Shown piece by piece: positions 52,951 to 63,663 of a stretch of DNA of 64,000 nt. Each line of letters opens with the position of its first letter. The first letter of the stretch is position 1. Position numbers and translations under genes: made by a program. Source of the DNA: Ciona savignyi (taxonomy: Eukaryota; Chordata; Ascidiacea; Phlebobranchia; Cionidae); contig CH003396.1 in assembly GCA_000149265.1 (NCBI GenBank), forward strand, positions 225,536 through 289,535. The letters are read 5' to 3'. The notes under the pieces were generated by a model. The model ran no database searches. It was not told the origin of the DNA and was given only the letters and a program-made list of their open reading frames with translations.

Positions 52951-53896
52951 AAACGATTATATAACACCCCAATGTGTGGTCCCATCCTAGAGGATAATCC
53001 TGAATATCCCGTCATAAGCGGCGCAGCTGAGTCGGAAAATAAACACTGACCACGTGATTTTCTTAGGCAACGTCACACGCTTTGCAAAATATGGATTTCC
53101 GCCATTAAATTTCTATAACTTAGAATGAATTCGATATTGACATGTCCACGCGCCATTGTCTATTAGTGGTTGTTTTAAATATGGCCAAATTATAAATTGA
53201 ATATGGCTGTGTAAATACTATTAGTTAAACATAGGTTCTCTTTTGGATTCCGCTTATCCCTATTTAGCTTGGCGGGCAGAATCAAAATAAATCAGTTAGC
53301 AAGCTGTTAGGATGTATTATCGGATGGTAAACTGGCGTTAAGCATTTTCTACCTTAAATAATCAGTAAATTTACAATCGAAAACGGCTTGGACACATATT
53401 GGTAAATTTTTTGAACAATCAAATATATTCAGCTGTTGAAATCATTGAAGAAAAATGATTCAGTGTATGATTTCCAATTGCTCCAGTGTATTATATCGTC
53501 TCCTTACCGCAGTATTCGGTGGTTCTGCATTGCGGTTTACACTTTGGCTTTAAAATCGCTTCACATCAGCAGGTTGAATCTCTTCTATTTGCTGCGTGTG
53601 CAAGAAAGAAAAAAGGGTACCGGAAATTAATGCTGGATTGCTCCGTATACACTAACACATCGACACACCGCCTGCGACCTGTCTGCCTGTTCGGGCAAAT
53701 TCGTAAATTTCATGTTTATTTAAAAAATTTTGTATAAATGAAAAAATCGAAAATTTTACTAAGGTCTGTAGATTAAGGCTTAATAGCAGAACTTCGACGT
53801 TCGATAGCGTCGTTGTGACAATCGTTAGACTGATATAATAGAAGAATGCTTATTAACCCATTTGTCCGCAGAAACTTCAACTTTGACGTTAGTTAC

Positions 53897-53914
53897 ATGG
53901 CTGCAGAAGTTTAA
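53897..53914 (+). promoter_or_regulatory. Five-codon upstream ORF before SoxF
   Basis: ATG GCT GCA GAA GTT TAA ends nine bases before the chosen SoxF ATG at 53924. It matters only if the transcript start lies upstream of it. Confidence 0.35.
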
Positions 53915-53923
53915 CTTTAAAAT

Positions 53924-56900
53924 ATGGCTGGCCTGCTTCATGTGGTACCTCAGAACAGCGGAAACGCCGTACTGCCCTATTCCGTTCCCACGGAAGACAT
54001 CTCGCGCTCGCTAACGTCGTTTGATCCGTACCCGTCGTTCGGTTTTTCACCACAAAGAGACTACCTCGAAAATATGGGTCTTCTGACCAGGAGTTCCAAT
54101 ACAACTTCTCCGGAATCAAGTAAAACAACGTCGTCGATTTTGAGCGGCATAAACTCGAGTTTGCTGTACAACGCTTATTCATCATCGTCGCCGCTATCGT
54201 ACACCACCCCTAGCCAGTGGGCAACTAGCAATACTCTAGGCCGATCACAAGTCACCGCCGCCAATCCATACCAGTACAGTTACCCTTACAACCTCTCTAC
54301 GACCGGTCAATCGCCCTTCGGGTTTTCATCGAGTATAACCGACCAAAACGGTTACGGTTACCCAGAACTATCGGGTTATAGCGATCCCATCGGACAGAAC
54401 CCGAGCTCAAGGAACAGAACTTCGAAATTAATCGAATCGACGAAACCGAAAAAGGTTTGTTTGAAATTTGGAAAATGTTGTATTTTATTGAATATTCAGA
54501 ATTATCACGAGTAACGAACGGTTCTTATCAACCTATATAAAACGCAAAAGTTTTTTTGCGATTGGAAAACTGTTTTATTTGCTTAAATATTTAGAATAAA
54601 CGGACGTTTAGTATATTAACCTGTAATAAATGCTCTCCCGTGCTACAATCTTGTATTTCAAACCCGAATCTAACCCAGGACGAGCCGAGGATACGTCGTC
54701 CGATGAATGCATTTATGTGCTGGGCAAAGACAGAAAGAAAACGAATGGCCGCCGCCTTTCCAGATCACCATAACGCCGAACTCAGCAAAATGCTAGGTGA
54801 GTATTATTACAGCCTACTCTAGTTTCCCACGTGTTTTAGCTCCCACAACAAGGGCAAGCGGTTGTAGAGTCGATTAATTGGACAGCTTCCGCGATCGTGG
54901 ACGTTTACGATTAAAAATTAACAACAGGCCGCGCTAACCAAAACATAGGCTCGTATTAATCACCGTTGAATTAAAGAGGTGATCGCCTAAAACGTGATTG
55001 GGGATTATCTTCGCTTAAAGCGGCCATGATAGGAATATATTTGCGTTTAACTAATCCGGGATTTGGCGCTATGTATCGACAGCAGCTTGCTAAAGTACCG
55101 GCACACGCGCTCGCTGTCGGTCCGCTCACATAAAGCGGTTTGACGACGTCGGATTTGTCAGCTTTTTCCTGGGTTATAAACACGATTTCCGCTTCTCAAT
55201 TGGCTAGCATGCCCAACTACTCATTCCAAGAAAAATAGCAACAATTCAATTTTCCTGGAGCGATTTCAAGGAAGTGTGCACTTATTTTCGCGATACTTAG
55301 TATTTTGCTTGTAATACATAGCGCCAAGTTTAAACTGTTAGGCAAATACCATACACCACAACATATCATCCTAATTTGATGCTAATTTTAACCTTATCAT
55401 CAGAAATAAATTACCAGTCGCCATTTTGTGCTGTTCCTTTGCGGCATAAGCTACAATATCTTTAACACATGTATGCGTTTAACACCTTTAGTGGAACATT
55501 GAAAAAAATAAATTTATTAAAAAATAAAACTCGCAAGTTTAATGAAATCTGCGCCACGAAGCGATAGATAGATGCTGGCAGAGCTTAAGAAGCGGAAAGC
55601 AGAATGATAAGCGAACAATAATAAGGGGAAACCGCCAACAATAGGCCGATGGGAGATAAACCGACGGTGCAAAGATCAGATTGCAGATCAGTTTTCACAC
55701 TAATGCAACCATATCTTTCTTTATTCACGGAAGAAATATACCAAGTATTTACTCGTACAAGCGACCTAACTTAAATATGATAAAAAAAACTTGTCTCGTA
55801 GTAATTTCTGTCTATTACGTTTTTACACTAAAAATATTCAACTTGTGTTTAAAATTTGCATATTGTGGAAATATAGAGTATCATATCACCCGATTTGCCA
55901 TCGGTTTATTAGTGCCAGTTGATCCACCTATAAATGCGCCGACTCTAAATCAGCACCGCGTATTAAACCGCAGTAACTTCCTGTCGCCTTATCAAGGCAT
56001 TAGCGAGCCCTGCACCTGTATATGTACAGCTTGGTGACGATTCTCTGTTGCAGGAAAGAAATGGAAGGAGATGTCGTCGGAGGAAAAGCAGCCTTACGTC
56101 TCTGAGGCAGAAAAACTTAGGACGAAACACATGCAAGAACATCCCGACTACAAGTACAGACCACGGCGCAAACCGAAGGTGCGAAACCAATAAATAGTCG
56201 CACGGTATAATGCAATGCAAACGCTAAATGTCCAAATCTGTCAGACCAGAGTTTCAGTAACATTATATATCCTGGTTTTCGTTTTTCAGTTTCCTGAAAA
56301 ACATTTTGACATTCGACACCCCCTGTTAGCAGCGCGGTCGGCGCCGCGTTATTTCTCGAATGAATTATTTAAATTAACTCTCAAACAATTTTAAATGTTT
56401 TTTTCAGGAACCGAAGGGAAGGAGGGGCAAAGCGATAGATGAGAAAAGCAGCCAACGCGAAGGGTAAGAAACCGTGATTTCTAACGGGCAACACTAAAAT
56501 GGGGGAAAGCGGGAAGGAGGGAAAGGGGGAGGGAAACTGCACAGTAAAATTAAGGAAACTAATTTAAACCCTGCCCTTAATATTAATTTCATCCCAGAAC
56601 TAACTCTAACTTCAACCCCATGTTTAAAACGGACGCTAATGTCATAATTTTCATTCAAGTGTGCAGTTTCCTTTCTTTCCGTTTTCCCTCCTTTTAGTTT
56701 TCCAAATTTCTAACCCGCAGATGTTCAACTTTTGTCGATTTCAGGTTTTCTGGTGACCGAAACTGCGGGAAGGGAACCAAGCTAGGAAATAAACTCCTGG
56801 ACGGGAAAACCCTTTATCCGACTGCACCGTACTTCACCAGCGGTCAGTCGCACGTTCGTCGTAATCACAGCAACAACAATAGCAGATTCGGGAATAAGTA

Positions 56901-58140
56901 CGGAGAGTCGATATTTCCGAACTCCTTCAATATATACGATGAAACTTTCAACCAAAAATACGCGTTTAAACCCGAACTTGATGCCCCGGCAAATGCATTC
57001 CCGTACGCGAGCCTGGAGAGCATATTTTCCGGCGGCATGAGCACCGGACAGTCGATCTTCCAGAACAAGACGAGGCCGATTGCGGAAATCGGGAAAGATG
57101 TCCACACGAAGAAGTGCGAAAGCGGAATGAATGATGACACCTACCCTGCACCCGCCAACTCCACCTTTCCATACCACAGCTCGACCTTGTATGAAAAACC
57201 CGCCAACCCGATCGAATTTCCAAGTCGATTCAGCGATTACACCTCGACAACGAGCAGCCAGCCTGCAAACCCACGACCATATGCACACAGCAGGCAGCGA
57301 AACACTTCCAAACACAACTTATTCTCCACTCAACCGCTCGATCAATATGGCGGCTGGGCTAATGCACCGCTTGTGTACGAGCAAGTAGGCGATCTAACGG
57401 CCGCTGGGTACTGCGACACACCAGCGCCTATTTCGCCAAGGCAATTCCACCTTTCTTCTCATTACTCCAACACAGCAGCGTCGAGTTATCAGTCTCACTT
57501 GCCAGAAGCGTTGGTTGACGAAACCTCTTTTCCGAGCTACAAATCGACGAGCGAAAAGTTTTACCCGCTCGACGGCCAACCCGAGCAGGTTGAGGCAAAG
57601 TTCGGGGCCATGTTCCCGCAAAACGTCGCTGGAGCGGACCTCAGCGCTCAAAGGATGCAAGTCAACGACGACTACAACATGGTAAAGTCGGAGGAATCGC
57701 CTCCACCTCAAAGCTATCGGTACTCGGAGGAAATAGATACTTGGAAAAAGAAAGAATGCGAGGCGGCCTATTTCCATAAAGAAGCCGGCCAGTTCGCGCA
57801 TTGCAACGAAATGTACGATGCGAGTAAGTTTCAGGGATTCGAACGATCCCCGTCTTCTACTCATAGCTTGTTTATTACGTCACCTGCCACGTCAGAGCTT
57901 CCGATCGGGTCGCAGCATGGGCAGGTAGGGGAATTCCCTTCCGAACCCCAACAACAAGATAGAATTACGGCTTACTTCGACGAACATCAACCCTTCGGCG
58001 GTGGGTATCCGGTTGAACCGAAGAAAGATGCGTCATCCCCTGATGACGTATCTGTCGCTGACGTCACAACCATAGAAAGCATGGAGGAAGCTCAAGATTT
58101 AACGTCACCGCCCATCGACAGGGAAACGAGCAGTTCATAG
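53924..58140 (+). CDS. SoxF: SoxF-type HMG-box transcription factor, five exons
   Basis: Exons 53924-54454, 54679-54796, 56054-56178, 56408-56463 and 56745-58140 give 2226 nt, 741 residues plus stop, with consistent phases. The HMG box (about 181-258) starts [19 protein letters not shown] and continues [17 protein letters not shown] and [20 protein letters not shown], the last close to SoxF proteins (Sox7/17/18). It is a nuclear DNA-bending regulator of the WWCAAW type. The intron after SKMLG in the box is also, as I recall, where vertebrate SoxF genes are split. The N-terminal 177 residues are Ser/Tyr/Asn-rich; the 465-codon last exon is a long acidic/Ser-rich putative activation region. Cys191 replaces the usual Val in FMVW. 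Near the C-terminus [10 protein letters not shown] (682-691) may be a diverged form of the SoxF beta-catenin motif. Exon 3 would read into a stop four codons beyond its donor if that intron were retained. The start is the first in-frame ATG after an upstream stop. Confidence 0.9.
54800..56050. other. SoxF intron 2
   Basis: 1.26 kb between the two halves of the HMG box. No repeat family or exon was recognised; it is less AT-rich near 54.85-55.2 kb than the rest of the locus. Confidence 0.45.
56491..56698. mobile_element. MITE with CCTCCTTTTAG ends (copy 3) filling SoxF intron 4
   Basis: Left end ACACTAAAATGGGGGAAAGC, right end CCGTTTTCCCTCCTTTTAGT. The interior AACCCTGCCCTTAATATTAAT and CAGAACTAACTCTAACTTC matches the copies at 23010 and 50290. 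It occupies about 208 of the 281 intron bases. Confidence 0.7.
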
Positions 58141-58470
58141 AAGTTATTTTCGTGCCAACACTGCCATATATAGTACGGGAATCGTATTTGAACTAATACG
58201 CCATAACCAATCATATCCAATGTGCCAAGAGATTATATAACTCTACAGACCAAGCGAACTTGACTAATGTGGTCGGTAACCTGAATGTGATTTGACCACA
58301 TTGGTTGCGGACAGAGGTTCAAATGATAGCGCGTGCAATATTTTAACTTTTGTTTTTTTGAATCATTTTTGTTTCTTTTTACTGCCAGCTTTTCTTCGAA
58401 ACGCAACCCCCAGTGCATCTATAAGGGTCAGTAATTATTGAGTTGGTAATCGTATCAAATAAACGGCTTA
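58141..58470 (+). other. Probable SoxF 3' UTR
   Basis: No coding signal. AATAAA at 58458-58463 is about 320 bases after the stop and is the likely cleavage signal. Confidence 0.6.
58458..58463 (+). terminator. SoxF polyadenylation signal
   Basis: AATAAA, the first canonical signal downstream of the SoxF stop codon. Confidence 0.6.
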
Positions 58471-58522
58471 GCATTTTAAAATCGTCTTGTTGTTGATGCT
58501 TACAGCGCGTTTGAGCCCGCAT

Positions 58523-58685
58523 AAATACTGCGATATAGAGTTTCCTTTAATTTTATATTTTTTTCCAGATTTTGTTTTTAGTGCCCGTTTTAATTCCTAT
58601 CAAAGTCATATAAAAAAACGAATCATAATCACTATTTAAATACGAGAGTATAAAGGTTAGTGAGCATATTAGGGCGTTGTTGGAT
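58523..58685. repeat. Dispersed duplicate (copy 1 of 2)
   Basis: ACTGCGATATAGAGTTTCCT, TTTTTAGTGCCCGTTTTAATTC, ACGAATCATAATCA and AAGGTTAGTGAGCATAT recur in order at 61166-61303 with many substitutions. Confidence 0.7.
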
Positions 58686-58699
58686 GCAGCGCGCATGAG

Positions 58700-60200
58700 G
58701 ATACATACCGGGGCTTAAATAGGGAAATGACTCGACATAATTGGCCCGAAATTACCTAAAAACCTGCGATTATTGGTCTTCCCTTTACCTCGAAATAGCA
58801 GGGGCTGCGAGTTTGCACACACTGCCCGCATTAATACTGTGAATTGAGGGGGATAATTAGATCATGGTATGGTAGATAGAGGAAGTATAGTTCGTATTTC
58901 ACGACGCCGTTCCTCTAACACTAGATCGCTTGAAGGTCTGGGCGCTAAGTCATCCGAATGCTGGCCCGCCACCGGCTGAATTGAGGGAAATATTACGTAA
59001 CGGAAATCGAGGTGAATTAAATAATTCTATCGGTGGAAATGTCAGTTTGTGTGGCGGCTCCAACACGCAGACCTTTTACTTCCCCCCTATTACGTTAGCA
59101 AATTTTAAAGTGGAGTTTAATATGTGAAAACTTTGTCGGCCTTACACCGAGGCAATACGGCTAGGAATGAGTGACACTTCTGGAATAGGAACTCATGATC
59201 TAACAGGAAGAAAAGTGTTGTGTGAAACCGTAAGAGATATATTGTCTCCCTAAATAGCTGACTCAGAGGAATTTTTCAACTAACCGGAAATTTCGCTCTT
59301 TTGTTTCAGATTCTTCCGCGTTCCAAACAATCAATGTTTATGACGTAAATTCCCCGTTCGCGGGTACACAACTGGAAAACCATGCTCTAAATCTGTTTAA
59401 CCATTGATCATAAAACAATTCATAAGCCCACAGGTACACTCTTGGCTTTAACTTACCTCCAATATAACCCCAATTTACGTATCGGTGCTGATTTTGCTAA
59501 TTTCAACTCGTGAGTATCGAATATACCTCATGCCCATGACGACATAGACCAACAACGCGTCATCTTTATATAAAGAAGTTTCTATATGATAAGTAATTGT
59601 TCCTTGATTTTTACTTTTAGTAATTGTTCCCTGGTATTTCTGTAAGTAATTGTTCCCTGGTATTTCTGTAAGTAATTGTTCCCTGGTATTTCTGTAAGTA
59701 ATTGTTCCTAATTTTTACTCTATGCAATTGTCCCATAATATTTTTGTGAGTAATTGTTGCCTTATTTGTACCATTTTCAATTTTTTTCTAATGTTTCCGT
59801 AGGTAATTATTTTCTAATTTTACAGGTATTAAGGCTACATTGAACCGTGGTGGTATTTAGGTATAACTGATTGGCTAGGCCGACCGGGTTAAAGGTCCAA
59901 GAATTCGATGCGGCCTATATCTATTACGTCATTCTCCTTGGGTCTCATTTTTACATGACTAAAGGGCATACCATTAACATACAACGAAACAACCACTAAT
60001 AAAAATAAAAAACAGACTACAGTAGGTATTCTTTATAACGTCCTTAGGTAATGTGTTCTAATACAAGACGTTTTATAATGCGATAGAATTACATCGGTGA
60101 CAAATGACTGCTTTATCACGGACGGAGTTAAATAATAGAAAGGATGTGCATGGATTAATGGAAAAATTCGGCGAATACAGTATCAAAAGGATATTATATT
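58700..60200. other. Intergenic region downstream of SoxF
   Basis: No supported gene. The frame at 58930-59127 lacks family features. It contains the minisatellite at 59585-59825. Confidence 0.5.
59585..59825. repeat. Tandem repeat of GTAAGTAATTGTTCCCTGGTATTTCT units
   Basis: About eight units of 26-30 bp. Three are nearly identical (59637-59700) and the others decayed. Confidence 0.85.
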
Positions 60201-60205
60201 TTTTT

Positions 60206-60310
60206 AGGTTATCCTTTTGAATGGTAAAACAAAAGGGGGTTAACACACGAGCAATCGTCAGATCACCTCGCGCCCACCGTCGAGTACCGTCAGATCACCT
60301 CACGGCCACG
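60206..60310 (-). repeat. SINE family A tail fragment
   Basis: GGGGGTTAACACACGAGCAATC, CAGATCACCTCGCGCCCACCG, with the last part locally duplicated (CCGTCAGATCACCTCACGGCC). Confidence 0.7.
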
Positions 60311-60434
60311 TCATTAACACCACTCCCCCTATTTTAAACCTTATCCTCGGCGACTCTGATTGGTGATACACCTCGACTGGTGCGACTAGTGAACCGTTGT
60401 CTCACAAATAAAAAACTTTAGATAGTTTTTATTT

Positions 60435-60545
60435 GTTTTTTACTGGGGCAAGTTTCGAACCCATCGTGGACTAGTTAATCGGACCGTTTTTGTATAGGAG
60501 AAGGTATATGTATCGGTCGAGTTAACCATTCAGCCACACGACTGT
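60435..60545 (-). repeat. Family B tRNA-like element
   Basis: GGGGCAAGTTTCGAACCCATC, TCGGACCGTTTTTGTATAGG and GTATCGGTCGAGTTAACCATTCAGCCACACGAC: complete on the minus strand. Confidence 0.75.
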
Positions 60546-61165
60546 ATCAACTTTGGCTAGTTGGGATGGGAATTGAAGTTAAACCTTCCAATCTTCAAGT
60601 GTCAAAAACACGGCATTCTCCCAAACATGCTTCAGTGCACTCGCTGTTAGTTCTTGCTGTAATATGAGTTGACCAAATCACTTAAATAAAAACACCGTTA
60701 AAATTAACCCAACGGTGGGTACGCGTCATTCTGTTATTTTTCGGGGCCTGTAAAGATAGCCAGAATTCTCAATTTTAACATTTTGTAAATAAAATGGGGA
60801 ATTGGCCAGCTTTTTTTTATATGTAGACTGTTTGTCTTATACGAACCTGAAATGTTTAGTTTATACTTTTTTAAGTGCAAAAATAGTAAAATTTATGTAG
60901 AATACACAACGGCAGACATTGTACATTGCAACGTATCTAAATTATTAAGCGCTAAGGCAACACATCAAATCGGTGGTTTTCTTGCAATGGTTTCTTGTTA
61001 CGTGATCAACACGGTAAATTTTCATTAATACAGTATTTTAATCACGTTTAAATACTGTACTTTGTTTTAGTGTATATATACGTCTTTCGTAGAATGAGTT
61101 TAAAGTTAAGAAACACCTTACATTAACATTCAACTTTTATTAGCCTACAACAATAATTTGCCATT

Positions 61166-61303
61166 TAACTGCGATATGCAGGTTCCTTTAATTTTCCTAA
61201 TCTTGTCAGATTTTCTTTTTAGTGACCGATTTATTCTTCTAAAAATCATGTTATATAACGAATCATAATCATATATTTTATAAAAGGTTAATGAGCATAT
61301 CGG
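61166..61303. repeat. Dispersed duplicate (copy 2 of 2)
   Basis: Counterpart of 58523-58685: ACTGCGATATGCAGGTTCCT, TTTTTAGTGACCGATTTATTC, ACGAATCATAATCATA and AAGGTTAATGAGCATAT. Confidence 0.7.
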
Positions 61304-61309
61304 TACATA

Positions 61310-61905
61310 CACCGTCGCGAAATAAATTAACTATATAATAACGATACCACTCGCGATACTTAAAGGATATAGAGTTATTTTTGGTGATGACACGTACAAC
61401 GGAATAAGTTTGGTAAGCGGAAATTAGTACAGTTACAATGCTTCTGTAAAATCTTAACGTTCGCAATGCGAATTTTACAGACAAGTGAAGTTAAATTTTA
61501 AGGACATCATGATTTCCCAGACCAGTATAACGAGGTAAACATTTTTTTAAAATTCATGTGCTATTGTCGTGAAGTATTCTTGTAGGAAGTTGTACTTTAT
61601 GAAACAAAATGGCGTCTGTTTAGTGGCGAATTTATGTTTTCTGCATAGCATAATTTGATACAGAATACTTTAAGTTTTGTCGAGCGATGGTCCGTCGACT
61701 ACAGCTATTTAAAAGAATTTTCGCTTCTGAGAATTTTTAGGTTAAATAAGAAATTGCTTAACATGTGCAGATCTAACTTTCTGACAAAGCCGTATTTTAG
61801 TTTTATTTAAAACAAGGTAATAGGAGTAATTTTTTTCAATAGAAAGATGGTCGAATCGAAGTATGTCGCAAACATATATATTTGATTAGGCCTATTTAGT
61901 TAAGA
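61310..61905. other. Intergenic, AT-rich
   Basis: Nothing recognisable seen. Confidence 0.5.
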
Positions 61906-61910
61906 AATTA

Positions 61911-62201
61911 GGATAGGATATTCATGTTTATCCCCGTGAATGGAAAAACTAAGGAGGTTAACACACGGGAAATCTTCAGATTACCTCGCGCCCACCATCG
62001 GGTTACCGGAGCTATTGCATTGAGTTGTGCATGATTTACACGTTTCTTTAAATTTAGTAGAACCCATTATCCGCTGGGTGGAGGCAATGTCCGTTAAGTG
62101 CCTTCTCCAAGGACACAACGGACTAGCTAGCGACCAGTTTTCTCTCTGCAAAGCTTCGGTTGAAAGTCGACGCACAAAACCACCAGACTAATCTGTCGGA
62201 C
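61911..62201 (-). repeat. SINE family A, full length
   Basis: Tail AGGATAGGATATTCATG at 61911, body, core AAGTGCCTTCTCCAAGGAC, head CCACCAGACTAATCTGTCGG to 62200. Confidence 0.86.
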
Positions 62202-62456
62202 TTGTTGCAAGGTTTCTTTATCTTAATAAGCACACTGATTCAGCAACTGATTCATGAGCACGAGTTAACTGACAAACAACAGTGATAAATCCGCGGGCAG
62301 GCAGATTTCCCAAACGACTTACCAGACGATAAGTGTCTATAAATCCTTAAAAATGTATTTCCCACCTGTCAGAACGGAAATGATGACACATTTGTCTATT
62401 AAGCACAGTAAACTCGGGCTAAACATAAAGTGTAGTTACTAATATTAGTATTATGT

Positions 62457-62722
62457 TATAGGATATTCGTGTTTAATCACGTGAATGTGAAAGGTAAAGA
62501 AGTTAACGCACAATCCATTACCTGCCCTCTGTCAGATTACCGCAGCTATGGCGGTGTGTTGTATGTGTGTGATTGAGACGGTCTTTTAGGTTAAGTAAAA
62601 CCCATTAATCCAATATAAATAATGTGTCCAAGAACACAGTCGAATAGCTAGTGCCCGTATTGATTCTACTAGCTTATGACTGAATTGCCACACACCAACC
62701 AACAGAGCTATTCGGCTGACTC
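62457..62722 (-). repeat. SINE family A, old copy
   Basis: TATAGGATATTCGTGTTTAATC, CAGATTACCGCAGCTATGGC, AAAACCCATTAATCC and a diverged head to ATTCGGCTGAC. Confidence 0.65.
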
Positions 62723-63020
62723 TGAAGTAATGTAGCTCGGACGATCTGATAAAAGTGACAAGTTATTACACTATTTTCCTTTCCAACAATTTTGATCAAC
62801 CGTGTGGATCAAAATACGTATTTTATTGTCAGTTGTGTTTTTAATATGATTATAACACAAACTGTTTACACGTAGTGAAAGCATAGAAAAAATTAAATTG
62901 GTATGTTTTCTATGGATTTTGAATTGGGCCACTATCGAACTGGGGGATTATTCCTGGTTAAAAGTACACCAGGTATCGGTTTCAATTTGCGTAAAACAAT
63001 TGTGATTGAAATTAGTAAGA

Positions 63021-63663
63021 ATGGAAACTGATCCTGATTATATGTTTGACGTGTCGTCAAATACTGATTGTATCTCCAACAACGCCAGTGAAGGTATTGG
63101 TAAGTTCATTAAACGTGTTTAGTATCATACTCTTCTTTTATCATTGTTAGTATTTTTTACTGGACTGGGGGTAACACGTTATCGATAAATTTTAGGCCAA
63201 ACTTTATAATTTTAGTCTGTTATAACCAAGGTTGGGCTTGCATTGTTTCAGTGCATTTAAAAAATAAATAGGTTTGATTAAACAGTCACATTTCTTTATA
63301 GAATTCAATAATCCGACGGTGGGCGCGAGGTAATCTGACGATCGCTCGTGTGTGAACACTCTTGTTGGTTTAACCATTTATGCTAATAAACATAAATATT
63401 CTATCATATCCTAATGCTCTGTCAAAAGTCTGCTGATGGCACTCACACTTTTTGCTAAAGATACGCTTTGTTTTTGGTTGTAATTTTCCATGGTCCTAAT
63501 ACTTTCTTTTCTAGATCTGGTTATACAGCTAAATAGAAATTACAATGATTATTATTTCACTAACCCCCCACTCAACCTTCCGTTTTTCACAGCAAGAGAA
63601 GAAATTGTAAGCAAAATAAAGAGCATTGTTAGACAAAGCTTTGTGGAAGAAATTGTAGCAAAG
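63021..63663 (+). CDS. 5' part of an unrecognised gene (two exons, continues beyond the window)
   Basis: Exon 63021-63099 begins METDPDYMFDVSSNTDC and has donor ATTG|GTAAGT. Exon 63515-63663 (acceptor TTTTCTAG, donor AAG|GTATCA) joins in phase 1 and encodes DLVIQLNRNYNDYYFTNPP followed by a helical, Lys/Glu-rich segment (AREEIVSKIKSIVRQSFVEE). The good splice sites and phase match support a real gene. I do not recognise the family. A SINE fragment lies in the first intron. Confidence 0.6.
63303..63412 (+). repeat. SINE family A tail fragment
   Basis: AATCCGACGGTGGGCGCGAGG through CATAAATATTCTATCATATCC, inside the first intron of the gene at 63021. Confidence 0.72.

Noticed and set aside
56782-57315. 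177-codon minus-strand frame
   Set aside because: Antisense shadow of the last SoxF exon.
57394-57864. 156-codon minus-strand frame
   Set aside because: Antisense shadow of SoxF; the plus strand has the long frame continuous with the HMG box.
58930-59127. 65-codon plus-strand frame
   Set aside because: No family features, no splice context and no nearby promoter or poly(A) logic.
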